Assembly (NCBI RefSeq): GCF_013409985.1
Contig: NZ_JACCBY010000001.1
Location: 744,001 to 808,000 of the forward strand
Reading direction: 5' to 3'
DNA from: Sphingomonas melonis
GTDB lineage: Bacteria > Pseudomonadota > Alphaproteobacteria > Sphingomonadales > Sphingomonadaceae
Length of the DNA: 64,000 nt
Both the position numbers and the translations under genes were made by a program. This document shows, in pieces, positions 8,121 through 20,251 of this stretch (within the stretch, counting starts at the first letter, position 1; every line of letters starts with the position of its first letter). The notes beneath the pieces are model-generated. The model worked only from the letters and a program-made list of their open reading frames with translations. It had not been told where the DNA came from and made no database searches.

Positions 8121-8792
8121 ATGGGGGCCGTTGTGGCTTTAGATCGTGTTCATTTGCGAAAGCTGCTCTATCTTTTTCTGCTATCGGAGAAGCGTCGGCT
8201 TTCAGAAATCCGAAGCGATGCTCTTCAGACAATGGAGCGTCGCGATGAGGGGCCTAGCCCAGGCGCCGACTTTCACGCGCCGTTTTGGCGGGATGCAAAG
8301 ATTCACGCGGCGGGCTTGGATGATCTTCACACATTAACTTCTCAGACGATGGCTAAGGGAAAGTTCCGAAAACGCCTTTACCCGCTTCTTCGTGACGGTT
8401 TTTTGCTTTGGTGGAATGAGAAGCGCCGTTGGATCAACGAGCCTATCGAGTCTTTGCCAAAATCAATAAAATCGACATTTGGTTTTGCTGAAATAGAGGG
8501 TGTCGTTAAAGTTGAAAACTTGTTATCTCTAAAAATAGGCGATGACCGATTTAGATACGTATATCCATATTTTTGTGAAAAGCCGCCGATGGATGCTGAA
8601 ACAGCAAGATTGGGCCTTTGGCTTATGAGTGAGGCTCTGCCGGATCTGCCTTTGGCAGAAATGCGGATTCTAGACGTTCTAAGAGGCGAGGCTTACTCTC
8701 CAGACATATATCCGCTCATTGGTAACGAAGAAGAGGTATTTGCTCTCCGATACCGTCGTATTTTGCGTGAGTGGCGCAATCAGATGACTTGA
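8121..8792 (+). CDS. AT-rich orphan protein of unknown function
   Basis: A 223-residue protein that I do not recognise. ATG at 8121 is preceded by AAAAGGCA; GTG codons soon after are alternatives. It is soluble by eye (no signal or membrane helix) and rich in charged and aromatic residues: LRKLLYLFLLSEKRRLSEIR near the start, FHAPFWRDAKIHAAG, a middle with FRKRLYPLLRDGFLLWWNEK, and an end with LRYRRILREWRNQM. Codon use is clearly AT-richer than all neighbours (many AAA, ATA, TTT codons), a sign of transfer. It sits between the toxin-antitoxin patch and uvrA, where mobile cargo or a defence-type gene is plausible, but no function can be assigned. Confidence 0.7.
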   Translation: MGAVVALDRVHLRKLLYLFLLSEKRRLSEIRSDALQTMERRDEGPSPGADFHAPFWRDAKIHAAGLDDLHTLTSQTMAKGKFRKRLYPLLRDGFLLWWNEKRRWINEPIESLPKSIKSTFGFAEIEGVVKVENLLSLKIGDDRFRYVYPYFCEKPPMDAETARLGLWLMSEALPDLPLAEMRILDVLRGEAYSPDIYPLIGNEEEVFALRYRRILREWRNQMT

Positions 8793-8819
8793 GCCCGATA
8801 AGCTGTGTGCTTTCAGCGC

Positions 8820-11720
<2,901 letters not shown>

Positions 11721-11727
11721 GTGGCGG

Positions 11728-11742
11728 GTTCTACTTCTGTTC
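11728..11742 (-). promoter_or_regulatory. LexA (SOS) box of uvrA
   Basis: The plus strand reads GTTCTACTTCTGTTC, an exact match to the alphaproteobacterial LexA consensus GTTC-N7-GTTC (GAACAGAAGTAGAAC on the uvrA strand). It ends 7 bases before the uvrA ATG, and a third GTTC follows at 11744. The position implies that LexA would block the start of the transcript or the ribosome site region. Confidence 0.8.
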
Positions 11743-11863
11743 TGTTCGGGAGGCTAGTGCGAGAGGTAGGAACGCGCGGGACGCTTCGCCAGCACCACGT
11801 TGAAACACCGATCATGTGTCTTATCTCGACCACACACGGACAGCGAGCGAGAGAGGCCGCGGC

Positions 11864-12244
11864 ATGGGCAAGAAGACGAAGACGAAAAAGCCAAAGACGG
11901 CGAAGCTCCCCAAGGCCGTGCTGGGCATCCGCCTGCCCAAGGAGGTGCGCGAGGCCGGCGGCGCGCTGATCGAGAAGGCGAACAGCCCGCAGGGTCGCGA
12001 GATGCTCGCGGCCGGGCTGACGATGGCCGCCGCCGCCGCGACCGCTGCCGTGGCAAAGGGGCGGGCGAGCCGCGAGCAGGCGGCGGACTCGCCGGCGCGG
12101 GCGTCGGCGCCGGGAGCAGACCAGCACGCCGCCAAGCCGCCCCAGGGCACGCAGACCCAGCCCGACCCGCAGGCGATCGTCGACGTAGTCGGCAAGGCGG
12201 CGGAGGCGATGCTCGGCCGCCTGTTCGGGGGAAAGGCGGCGTAG
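11864..12244 (+). CDS. Small basic/alanine-rich protein of unknown function
   Basis: A 126-residue product. The start at 11864 has a GAGAGAGG site upstream and gives a strongly basic beginning, MGKKTKTKKPKTAKLPKAVL, then GIRLPKEVREAGGALIEKAN. A run of alanines with valine (LTMAAAAATAAVAKG) is followed by a flexible Pro/Gln/Ala linker and an end with DVVGKAAEAMLGRLFGGKAA. I recognise no domain; the Lys/Ala mix would suit a nucleic-acid- or granule-associated protein but that is only a guess. It is divergent from uvrA, so the LexA box might also affect it. A longer start at 11816 is possible. Confidence 0.65.
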   Translation: MGKKTKTKKPKTAKLPKAVLGIRLPKEVREAGGALIEKANSPQGREMLAAGLTMAAAAATAAVAKGRASREQAADSPARASAPGADQHAAKPPQGTQTQPDPQAIVDVVGKAAEAMLGRLFGGKAA

Positions 12245-12323
12245 GGGCGACGTGGTCCGTCGGCAGGCGTGGTTGCAGGTGGGCGTCAGGCTGTAGCCCG
12301 GGCGCCGTTCGCGCCCGCGGAAG

Positions 12324-12350
12324 GTAACGCCGCCGGAGTGGCGGCGTTAC
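12324..12350. terminator. Hairpin between converging genes
   Basis: A perfect 11-bp stem, GTAACGCCGCC / GGCGGCGTTAC, with a 5-base GGAGT loop lies between the ends of the basic protein gene (+) and the chemotaxis receptor gene (-). No T-run follows on either strand, but the position fits a shared bidirectional terminator. Confidence 0.5.
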
Positions 12351-12356
12351 GGGGCA

Positions 12357-14051
12357 TCAGCCCGCGGCCCTGTCGCTGGCGCCGGGCAGGCGCTGCTTCA
12401 GCGCGGTGACCACGGCGCGCTGCGGCCAGACCACGCGCGCCGGGCGGTCGAGATCCGGGCGCAGGTCGTTGGCCGCGTCCCATTCGGCGAAGCGGAACTG
12501 CTCGATCTGGCCGGTCATCATCTGCGTCTCGGTGACCAGCTTGCGTGCGGCGGCCGATTCCTCTTCGGCGACGGCGGCATTCTGCTGGGTGACGCTGTCC
12601 AGTTCGGCCACCGCGGAGGTGATCTGCTGCAAGGCGAGCGATTGCTGTTCGATGTTCTCGGCGATGTTGACGCTGAGCGTCGCGACGCTGCCGACGCGAT
12701 CGATCAGCCGGCCCAATGCGCCCTCGACATTGCCCACCGAACGGACGCTCAGCCCGATCTGCTCGGACGAGCGGCCGATCCGCCGCTTGACGTCCATTGC
12801 CGCCTCTGCCGAGCGCCCGGCGAGCGCGCGCACCTCCTGCGCCACCACCGCGAAGCCCTTGCCCGCCTCGCCGGCGCGCGCCGCCTCGACGCCGGCGTTG
12901 AGCGCGAGCAGGTTGGTCTGGAAGGCGATGCGGTCGATCACGAGCAGGATCTCGGCGATCTCGTTGGAGAATTCCTCCAGACGATGAATCGCCGTCATCG
13001 CTTCCTTGAGCAGGTTGCCCGATTGTTCGGCATCGAGATGGGCATCCTTGATGACCTTGCGCACCTCGACGGCGTTGCTGGCGGAGTCGTTCAGCGCGCC
13101 GCTGAGCTGCTGGAGCGCACCCGCCGTCTCTTCGAGGCTCGCCGCCTGCCGCTCGGTGCGGTCGGACAGGTCGTTGGAGGATTGCAGCAATTCCTCTGCG
13201 CCGGCGGCAATGTCGGTAGCGCTGCGCCGCACCGTTGCCAGCGCGGTACCCAGCGCCTCGGCGGCGTGATTGAAGTCGCTCTTCAGTTTGGAAAAGTCGC
13301 CGACCAGCGCTGCGTCGATCCGTGCGGTGAGGTCACCGCCGGCGAGCTTGTGCAGCCCGCTGCCGATGTTGCGGACGATCAGCCGCGCCTGTTCGCGACG
13401 GATCATTTCGGTAAGCGCGCCGACCGCGACCGCCAGCAGGCTGAGGAAGATCACCGCGACGAGCAGCGTCCGGTTCGCCGCGCGCTGGGCGACGGCGGCG
13501 GTGTGGCGCAGCGCGGCCACCTCTGCATTCATCGTATCGATCTGCGCATCGGCGACCTTCGACGCGGCGCGTTCCGCCGGACGCACGGCCTTGCGCAGGT
13601 GGTTCAGCGCCGCCTCGCGATTGCCGGCATTCGCCTGCGCGGCGACTTCGCCGAGTGCGGCGATGACCGTGTGCGAGAGGCGGAAATAGTCCTCCGGCAG
13701 GATGTGGCGCGCCTTGGTGTCTTCGAGGTGGCGCAGCATCTCGCGCATCTGCGCGGAGCGATCGTCGAACTTCTTGACGATGATTGCCCGCTCGGCCGGA
13801 TCGGTTTCGGTGATTAGGTTGAGCGCGTCGCGTTGCAGCGACCGGCTGACGGAACGGACTTCCGCCACGGCGAGGACGCGCTCCTGCGCCTCCAGCGCCG
13901 CGACGTTGGCGGCTTCGACCGCACGATCCTCGCGGTACGTCACCCCGGCCAGCAGCCAGAGCAACAGGATCGCACCGACGAGCGGCGCAAGGACGCGGAT
14001 GTTGAAGCGACGGAGCGGCAAGTGTCTATCCTCTATGTCGGCGAGGCGCAC
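12357..14051 (-). CDS. Methyl-accepting chemotaxis protein
   Basis: A 564-residue chemoreceptor. Two membrane helices (about residues 20-40, [17 protein letters not shown], and 197-216, [18 protein letters not shown]) enclose a helical periplasmic sensor of four-helix-bundle type. HAMP follows ([20 protein letters not shown] through LTARID), then the long cytoplasmic coiled coil whose tip reads [20 protein letters not shown] then [20 protein letters not shown]. The tip is canonical except that the usual [11 protein letters not shown] is [11 protein letters not shown]. The ligand is unknown. The gene is alone, with an AT-rich promoter region upstream. Confidence 0.95.
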   Translation of the reverse strand: MRLADIEDRHLPLRRFNIRVLAPLVGAILLLWLLAGVTYREDRAVEAANVAALEAQERVLAVAEVRSVSRSLQRDALNLITETDPAERAIIVKKFDDRSAQMREMLRHLEDTKARHILPEDYFRLSHTVIAALGEVAAQANAGNREAALNHLRKAVRPAERAASKVADAQIDTMNAEVAALRHTAAVAQRAANRTLLVAVIFLSLLAVAVGALTEMIRREQARLIVRNIGSGLHKLAGGDLTARIDAALVGDFSKLKSDFNHAAEALGTALATVRRSATDIAAGAEELLQSSNDLSDRTERQAASLEETAGALQQLSGALNDSASNAVEVRKVIKDAHLDAEQSGNLLKEAMTAIHRLEEFSNEIAEILLVIDRIAFQTNLLALNAGVEAARAGEAGKGFAVVAQEVRALAGRSAEAAMDVKRRIGRSSEQIGLSVRSVGNVEGALGRLIDRVGSVATLSVNIAENIEQQSLALQQITSAVAELDSVTQQNAAVAEEESAAARKLVTETQMMTGQIEQFRFAEWDAANDLRPDLDRPARVVWPQRAVVTALKQRLPGASDRAAG

Positions 14052-14401
14052 ACCTGCCGGGTCAGATTATAGAAGAGACGTAACGTCCGCGCGGTGCAAG
14101 AGGCAAAATTATCCGCTACATCTATGTTGAAATGCAAGTCATTGTCATATTTATCTGGAGTAAGTGTTTAAAATTACTCTTCGTCACATAACTTACCTTT
14201 TTGACTGGCTCGGCAAATAACGGAATTGCCATTGTAATTTATCTGAAACATTACCGCCAGCGTAGGACAAGGCCGTCGGAGCTGTGCGTGGCATCGCGGA
14301 TCGTGCGCCGTGTCCGCGTGCAGCCGTCAGTGGACCGTGCGGGAGCGGCGTGGCTATAGCGTCGCAGGACGCCGGGATGGGGCGGGCGAAGGGGACGGGC
14401 G
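14052..14401. other. AT-rich divergent promoter region
   Basis: 350 bases between the divergent chemoreceptor and M61 peptidase genes, unusually AT-rich for this window around 14100-14250. It holds an inverted repeat GAGTAA-N10-TTACTC near 14158-14179, and several TTGAC/TTTAAA-like stretches that could be promoters. No coding signal was seen. Confidence 0.4.
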
Positions 14402-16279
14402 ATGAGAGTGATGTTCGGGGCGGCGGCGTTGGCGATCGTCGGGGCGCAGGGGGCCGCCGCGCAGGCGCCGGTCTCGGCGCCGGCGGTGCTGGCGCAGCAG
14501 GCGCAGGATCCGGGCGCGCGGGCGGGTACGCATTATGACGTCGCCTTCCCCAATGCGGTGCATCACGAGGCGCAGGTCACCGCGACCTTCACGCGGGTGC
14601 CGGCCGGGCCGCTGCGGGTGCGGATGGCGCGGTCGTCGCCAGGGCGCTATGCGATCCATGAATTCGCCAAGAACGTCTATGCGGTGTCGGCGAAGGACGG
14701 CAGGGGCCGCCCGCTGCAGGTGATCCGCAGCGATCCCTATGGCTGGACCGTCGCCGGGCATGACGGCACCGTCGTCGTCACCTACACCCTGTTCGGCGAC
14801 TGGGGCGACGGCAACTATGCGCAGATCGACACCAGCCACGCGCATCTCAACATGCCCGCGACCTTCCTGTGGGCGGAAGGCTATGACGATCAGCCGATCC
14901 GCGTGCGTTTCCGGCCGTTCGATCCGGCCTGGCGGATCGCCACGCAGCTGCCGGCCGCTAAGGACGGCAACACCTTCTGGGCGCCCAATCTACAGTATTT
15001 CATGGACAGCCCGACCGAGATCAGCAGCTTCGCGCTGCGCGAATGGCCGATCACCGACGGGCTCGGCAAACGCTATGTCATACGGCTGGCGGTGCATCAC
15101 GCCGGCACCGACGCCGATGTCGATGCCTATGCCGCCAAGGTGAAGCGGGTGATCGCGCAGCATTATGCGCTGTTCGGCCAGGCGCCGCGCTATGACTATG
15201 GCACCTATACGTTCATCGCCGACTATCTGCCGCAGATCACCGGCGACGGTATGGAGCACCGCAACTCGACGGTCATCACCGACAAGCGCGGGCTGGCCGA
15301 GGCGGATTTCGCGCAGCTCAACACGCTGAGCCACGAGTTCGTGCACAGCTGGAACGTCGAGCGGCTGCGGCCGGCGGAGCTGGAGCCGTTCGACTTCACC
15401 CGCGCCAATCCGACGCCGAGCCTGTGGTTCGCGGAGGGCTTCACGCAATATTACGGGCCGCTGCTGATCCGCCGCGCCGGCGAGATGAGCGTCGACGACT
15501 TCCTGCGGGGGCTGGGCGGCACGCTGAGCGGCGTCGTCAACAGCCCGGCGCGGCGCTATGGCGGGCCGGAGGAGATGAGCCTGCGCGCGCCCTTCGTCGA
15601 TGCCGCCAAGGCGATCGACCAGGTCAATCCCAACATCTTCATATCCTATTACCCCTATGGCGCGATGGTGGCGCTCGCGCTCGATCTGCAATTGCGCCAG
15701 CGCTATCCGGACCTGTCGCTCGATTCCTATATGCGGCACCTGTGGACGACGCGCGGCGACGCCGAACGCCCCTATACGCCCGCCGATCTGGAACAGGGGC
15801 TGGCCGAGGTGACGCGCGACCCCGCCTTCGCCAAGGCCTTCTTCGACGGCAGCGTGCATGCGAGCGGCCTGCCCGATTATGCGCCGCTGCTGCGCCAGGC
15901 GGGGCTGGTCATGCGGCCGGTGAATGCCAAGCGTGGCTGGTCGGGGCTGACCGGCACTGCGGGGGAGGGCGGCAGCGTTGTCGTCGCGCAATCGCCGCGG
16001 CCGGATGCCCCCGCTTATGCCGCGGGGCTGGAGCGCGGCGACGTGATCCTGGCGGTCGACGGCAAACCGGTGGCCGATCCGACGGCATTGCAGGCGGCGC
16101 TCGACGCGCATGCGCCGGGGGATAGGATCGCGGTGCGCTGTGTCGCGCGCGGCGTGCAGCGCGATGCAACGCTGCGCCTGGCGGTCGACCCGTCGTTCGA
16201 GGTGGTGCGTGGCGAGACGGCGGGCGTGACGGTGACGCCGGCGCAGATGGCGTTCCGGACGGCTTGGTTGGGGAAATAG
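14402..16279 (+). CDS. M61-family metallopeptidase with PDZ domain
   Basis: A 625-residue exported peptidase (glycyl-aminopeptidase type, MEROPS M61). A signal peptide (MRVMFGAAALAIVGAQGAAA) is followed by an N-terminal beta domain, then the catalytic domain with GDGMEHRNS and the zinc motif HEFVH at about residues 311-315 (context LSHEFVHSWNVERLRP), and a third ligand expected in LWFAEGFTQYYG. A C-terminal PDZ domain (AYAAGLERGDVILAVDGKPV) would help substrate binding. All catalytic residues are present. A GGGGACGG ribosome site precedes the ATG. It is a single gene, divergent from the chemoreceptor; periplasmic action is inferred from the signal. Confidence 0.95.
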   Translation: MRVMFGAAALAIVGAQGAAAQAPVSAPAVLAQQAQDPGARAGTHYDVAFPNAVHHEAQVTATFTRVPAGPLRVRMARSSPGRYAIHEFAKNVYAVSAKDGRGRPLQVIRSDPYGWTVAGHDGTVVVTYTLFGDWGDGNYAQIDTSHAHLNMPATFLWAEGYDDQPIRVRFRPFDPAWRIATQLPAAKDGNTFWAPNLQYFMDSPTEISSFALREWPITDGLGKRYVIRLAVHHAGTDADVDAYAAKVKRVIAQHYALFGQAPRYDYGTYTFIADYLPQITGDGMEHRNSTVITDKRGLAEADFAQLNTLSHEFVHSWNVERLRPAELEPFDFTRANPTPSLWFAEGFTQYYGPLLIRRAGEMSVDDFLRGLGGTLSGVVNSPARRYGGPEEMSLRAPFVDAAKAIDQVNPNIFISYYPYGAMVALALDLQLRQRYPDLSLDSYMRHLWTTRGDAERPYTPADLEQGLAEVTRDPAFAKAFFDGSVHASGLPDYAPLLRQAGLVMRPVNAKRGWSGLTGTAGEGGSVVVAQSPRPDAPAYAAGLERGDVILAVDGKPVADPTALQAALDAHAPGDRIAVRCVARGVQRDATLRLAVDPSFEVVRGETAGVTVTPAQMAFRTAWLGK

Positions 16280-16360
16280 GCTCGCGGCGGCGCTGTTCCC
16301 GGCGGTGTTGCGCGGTTGTCTCGGTGGGTCCGCGGCAGCTCTGCTTCTCTGCGCGCAATG

Positions 16361-16498
16361 GATTCACGCGAAGACGCGAAGCCGCGAAGAGGAAGGTGCG
16401 GGGGCTGTCGCCGGGGCGCCGGGGAGCTTGATTCATTGGCGGATGATCTTCGCGCCCCGGCATCCGCTTCTTCGCGCCTTTGCGTCTTCGCGTGAATA
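16361..16498. repeat. Intergenic palindromic element, family 2, copy 2
   Basis: Left arm GGATTCACGCGAAGACGCGA then AGCCGCGAAGAGG; right arm CTTCTTCGCGCCTTTGCGTC then TTCGCGTGAATA. The arms are complementary and resemble those at 5965-6090. It lies in the 339-base gap between the M61 peptidase and gcd; nothing else was seen in that gap. Confidence 0.75.
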
Positions 16499-16618
16499 TT
16501 ATTGCTTCTTTTCAACGCACTGCGACGGGTCTGCAAAACACCGCAGCGGAAACCGATATTGTAACGGAACATTGCTGCGGGACGGCGGTATTGACGGGAT
16601 CGAGCCCGGAGTTGCCGC

Positions 16619-19000
16619 ATGACCCACGCCCGCCATCCCGCCCGGTGGCCCCATATCCTTGCCGTGATCATCGGCGCGGTCGGGGCGATCAATCTGGTCG
16701 GGGGCGTGTGGCTGGCGACGTTGCACGGCAGCCTGTTCTACGGCGTCGCCGGGCTGGCGATGCTGGCGACCGCGGCGTTGCTGTGGCGGCGGCATGCGGC
16801 GGCGCTGCACGTGTTCGCGGCGCTGGTGCTCGGCACGGTGATCTGGGCCTGGGTGGAGATCGGCGCGGACTGGTGGCCACTGGTGCCGCGCGGCGACCTG
16901 ATCTTCATCTTCGGTGCGCTGCTGGCGCTGCCATGGACGGTGAAGCGGCTGGTGCCGCGGACCTCGTGGGCGCGTGCGGCGGGGCCGCTGAGCGTCGCGC
17001 TGGCGGCGGCCGCGGTATTCGGCGCGGTGTCGCTGACCCGCGACGTGCACAATCTCGACGGCACGCTGCCCGGACCGCGCAAGGCGCTCGCCGCCAACCT
17101 CCATGGCGTGCCCGACGACGATTGGCAGGCCTATGCCCGCAGCTGGTATGGCGACAAATTCTCGCCGCTGACGCAGCTGACCCCGGCGAATGTCGGCAAT
17201 CTCAAGGTCGCGTGGCAGCTGCGCACCGGCGACATGAAGCGCGACGGCGATCCCGGTGAGACGACCTATGAGATGACGCCGATCAAGGTCGGCGACACCG
17301 TCTTCCTGTGCACGCCGCACAATTGGGTGATCGCGGTCGATGCCGAGACGGGCAAGGAGCGCTGGCGCTTCGATCCCAGGATCGCGACCTCGGCCAAGAA
17401 CATGCAGCATCTCACCTGTCGCGGCGTGTCCTATTGGGACGGCGCGCGCAGCGGCACCGCGGTCCGGGACTGCCCGCAGCGCATCTTCCTCGCCACCAAC
17501 GATAGCCGGCTGATCGCGCTCGATCCGCGCACCGGCGCCTTGTGCCGCAGCTTCGGGCAGGCGGGCACGGTCAGCCTGCTGCCGGGGCAGCCGCATTACA
17601 ACCAAGGCTGGTATCAGGTCACCTCGGCACCGCTGGTCACGCGCGGGCTGGTGATCACCGGCGGCGCGGTGTTCGACAATATCGCCACCAAGGTGCCGTC
17701 CGGCGTGATCCGCGGCTATGACGCCGTCTCGGGGAAATTGGTGTGGAATTTCGATCCGGGCAATCCGGACGACACCGCGCCGCTCGGCGCGGGCAAGCAG
17801 TATACGCCGTCGTCGCCGAACAGCTGGAGTACGCCCGCCGCCGATGAGGCTCTTGGCCTCGTCTATCTGCCGATGGGGATGGGTGCGGTCGATCAATGGG
17901 GCGGGCATCGCCCGGCGACGACCGAGACATTCGCGACTTCGGTGCTGGCGCTCGACATCGCGACGGGCAAGCCGCGCTGGGTCTATCAGACGGTGCACCA
18001 CGATCTGTGGGACATGGACGTGCCCGCGCAGCCGGCGCTGGTCGACCTCGACCTGCCCGGACGCGGCCGGGTGCCGGCGCTGGTCCAGTCGACCAAGACC
18101 GGCAATCTGTTCGTGCTCGACCGGCGCACCGGCCAACCGGTCTTCCCGGCGCCCGAGAAGCCGGTGCCGGGCGGCGCCGCGCCGGGCGACCACACCGCGC
18201 CGACGCAGCCCTTCTCCGCCATCTCGCTGATGCCCGCCCCGGCGCACGAGAAGGACATGTGGGGCATGACGATGATCGACCAATTATGGTGTCGCATCCG
18301 CTTCAAGTCGCTCGACTATCACGGCGCCTATACGCCGCCGTCGCTGCGCGGATCGCTCGTCTTCCCGGGCAATTTCGGGGTGATGGACTGGGGTGGCCTG
18401 TCGATCGATCCGATTCGCCAGGTGATCTTCGCGCATCCCAATTACGTCGCCTTCGTCGACCGGCTGGTGCCGCGCGCCGAGGATACTGACGGCGAGCAGG
18501 GACCGGCGGGCGGATCGGACCGGCACGGATCGCAGGAACAGGGCTATAACCCCAACACCGGCGCGCCCTTCGCGGTCGACATGAACCCGTTCCTGTCGTT
18601 CGCCGGCCTGCCGTGCCAGCAGCCGCCCTGGGGCTATGTCGCCGGCATCGACCTGACCACGGGCAAGACGGTGTGGGAGCATAAGAACGGGACGATCCGC
18701 GACGAGACGATCCTGCCGATGCCGTTCAAGATGGGCGTGCCGTCGCTCGGCGGGCCGATCACCACCGCGGGCGGGGTCGCGTTCATGGCGGCGGCGATCG
18801 ACAATTACGTGCGGGCCTATGACACGCGTACCGGCAAGGTGCTGTGGCGCGCCCGGCTGCCCGCCGGGGGGCAGGCGACGCCAATGTCCTATCGGTCGGC
18901 GGCGAGCGGACGGCAGTTCGTCGTGGTGGTCGCGGGCGGGCACGGCTCGCTCGGCACCAAGCTGGGCGATCACGTCATCGCTTATGCGCTGCCCAAATAA
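16619..19000 (+). CDS. gcd: Membrane-bound PQQ-dependent glucose dehydrogenase
   Basis: A 793-residue quinoprotein that oxidises glucose (and related aldoses) to the lactone on the periplasmic side and passes electrons to ubiquinone. The N-terminal about 140 residues hold five membrane helices, the quinone-binding anchor; an eight-bladed propeller follows. Family signatures are DDDWQAYARSWYGDKFSPL, CTPHNWVIAVDAETGK, LTCRGVSYWDG, QWGGHRPATTETFATSVLAL, VHHDLWDMDVPAQPALVDL and the C-terminal GGPITTAGGVAFMAAAIDNY. The Asp in WDMD corresponds to the proposed catalytic base region. PQQ synthesis genes are not in the window. It is a single gene. Confidence 0.96.
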   Translation: MTHARHPARWPHILAVIIGAVGAINLVGGVWLATLHGSLFYGVAGLAMLATAALLWRRHAAALHVFAALVLGTVIWAWVEIGADWWPLVPRGDLIFIFGALLALPWTVKRLVPRTSWARAAGPLSVALAAAAVFGAVSLTRDVHNLDGTLPGPRKALAANLHGVPDDDWQAYARSWYGDKFSPLTQLTPANVGNLKVAWQLRTGDMKRDGDPGETTYEMTPIKVGDTVFLCTPHNWVIAVDAETGKERWRFDPRIATSAKNMQHLTCRGVSYWDGARSGTAVRDCPQRIFLATNDSRLIALDPRTGALCRSFGQAGTVSLLPGQPHYNQGWYQVTSAPLVTRGLVITGGAVFDNIATKVPSGVIRGYDAVSGKLVWNFDPGNPDDTAPLGAGKQYTPSSPNSWSTPAADEALGLVYLPMGMGAVDQWGGHRPATTETFATSVLALDIATGKPRWVYQTVHHDLWDMDVPAQPALVDLDLPGRGRVPALVQSTKTGNLFVLDRRTGQPVFPAPEKPVPGGAAPGDHTAPTQPFSAISLMPAPAHEKDMWGMTMIDQLWCRIRFKSLDYHGAYTPPSLRGSLVFPGNFGVMDWGGLSIDPIRQVIFAHPNYVAFVDRLVPRAEDTDGEQGPAGGSDRHGSQEQGYNPNTGAPFAVDMNPFLSFAGLPCQQPPWGYVAGIDLTTGKTVWEHKNGTIRDETILPMPFKMGVPSLGGPITTAGGVAFMAAAIDNYVRAYDTRTGKVLWRARLPAGGQATPMSYRSAASGRQFVVVVAGGHGSLGTKLGDHVIAYALPK

Positions 19001-19134
19001 CCGTCGGGGGGCGGCCCGAACACTCGGGTTGCCCTTCGTGGCGGCGCGGGGTACACAGGGGGTTATGGCGTGGCCGCTCCGGTAAGGGGCGGCCCTATTT
19101 GTTTCCGACCCAAAAGTTCCGACGGAGTTCACCC

Positions 19135-19815
19135 GTGGCCCAGCCCCTTATGCCCCATGCGACCGCGTCCTGGATGGTCGACAATACGTCGCTGTCCTTC
19201 GACCAGATCGCCGATTTCTGTGGCCTCCACATCCTCGAGGTGCAGGCGATCGCCGATGATACCGCCGCCTCGAAGCTGACCGGGCGCGATCCCGTCCGCG
19301 CGCACGAGCTGACGCAGGAGGAGATCGACAAGGGGCAGGCCGATCCGTCCTATCGCCTCAAGATGATCAAGGGCCCCGAGCAGGTCCGCCGCACCAAGGG
19401 CCCGCGCTACACGCCGGTGTCGAAGCGGCAGGACAAGCCGGACGGCATCGCCTGGATCATCCGCAACCATCCCGAGATCACCGACGGCGCGATCAGCAAC
19501 CTGATCGGCACCACCCGCACGACGATCGCGGCGATCCGCGATCGCAGCCACTGGAACATCGGCAACATCACCCCGAAGGACCCGGTGACGCTCGGCCTGA
19601 CGACGCAGCGCGAACTCGACGCGGCGGTGGCCAAGGCGTCGAAGGCATCGGGCAACGAGGCCGCGCCGACCGACACGCGGCTGGAGGGCGACCGCGAGGC
19701 GCTGATCGCCAGTCTGCGCGCCGAGCGCGACGCGGCGGCGCGCGGCGTCGACGTGGCCGACCAGGACCCGGCCTCGGCCGCGGCGGCGCTGTTCCAGGAC
19801 CCGTTCAAGCGCTGA
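19135..19815 (+). CDS. trcR: Cell-cycle transcriptional regulator TrcR (DUF1013)
   Basis: The 226-residue protein matches the alphaproteobacterial DUF1013 family named TrcR, reported as a cell-cycle regulator in Caulobacter. The GTG start at 19135 (VAQPLMPHATASWMVDNTSL) fits the family start. Strongly conserved blocks are SFDQIADFCGLHILEVQAIA, KMIKGPEQVRRTKGPRYTPV, DGIAWIIRNHPEITDGAISN and LIGTTRTTIAAIRDRSHWN, the last two forming a helix-turn-helix-like region. The Ala/Asp-rich C-terminus is variable. Its last codons are copied 206 bases downstream as part of a tandem repeat. Confidence 0.93.
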   Translation: MAQPLMPHATASWMVDNTSLSFDQIADFCGLHILEVQAIADDTAASKLTGRDPVRAHELTQEEIDKGQADPSYRLKMIKGPEQVRRTKGPRYTPVSKRQDKPDGIAWIIRNHPEITDGAISNLIGTTRTTIAAIRDRSHWNIGNITPKDPVTLGLTTQRELDAAVAKASKASGNEAAPTDTRLEGDREALIASLRAERDAAARGVDVADQDPASAAAALFQDPFKR

Positions 19816-19856
19816 TCCCGGCGGGGTGAGGTTCGGAGCCTCGCTCGATCCACCCC

Positions 19857-19962
19857 GTCACTCCGGACGTGTTCCGGGGTCCACCGTGCCGCAAACCTGT
19901 CGTCAGAGCCTCCAGCCGCGCGCCTCGCCGCGGAGTGGACCCCGGAACAAGTCCGGGGTGAC
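19857..19962. repeat. Intergenic palindromic element, family 1, copy 1
   Basis: Left arm GTCACTCCGGACGTGTTCCG then GGGTCCAC; right arm GTGGACCCCGGAACAAGTCC then GGGGTGAC; about 50 bases between arms. It is one of five related copies in the first 27 kb. Confidence 0.85.
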
Positions 19963-20059
19963 GATGGGGTTTTCGCGGGGGTGGCACGCGCGCTCTGGTC
20001 TAGGGCTCGTTCAAGCGCTGATCCTGAGGCAGAGGTTCGGAGCCTTGCCCGATCCACCC

Positions 20060-20165
20060 GTCACCCCGGACGTGTTCCGGGGGCCACCGTGCCGCAAGCC
20101 TGTCGCTAGAGCCTCCAGCCGCGCGCCTCGCCGCGGGGTGGACCCCGGAACGAGTCCGGGGTGAC
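20060..20165. repeat. Intergenic palindromic element, family 1, copy 2
   Basis: Same arms as copy 1 (GTCACCCCGGACGTGTTCCG; GTGGACCCCGGAACGAGTCC then GGGGTGAC). It lies in the second unit of the tandem duplication, and its inner part is almost identical to copy 1. Confidence 0.85.
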
Positions 20166-20251
20166 GATGGCGTTTTGGCGGGGTGGCGCGCGCTCACTGG
20201 CGCGCAGTCCCGCGCTGCGCTAGCCTCGCCCAAAGCATTGGGAGAGCAGGC

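Larger units (their letters stand above)
19803..20214 (+). repeat. Tandem duplication of about 206 bp starting in the trcR end
   Basis: Two consecutive units, 19803-20008 and 20009-20214, each start GTTCAAGCGCTGATCC (the last trcR codons plus stop) and continue through GAGGTTCGGAGCC, the palindromic element, and a GGGTGGC/GCGCGCTC end. The units differ by scattered substitutions. Unit 2 keeps a copy of the trcR stop region but no gene. This fills the 435-base gap before the dienelactone hydrolase gene. Confidence 0.8.
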
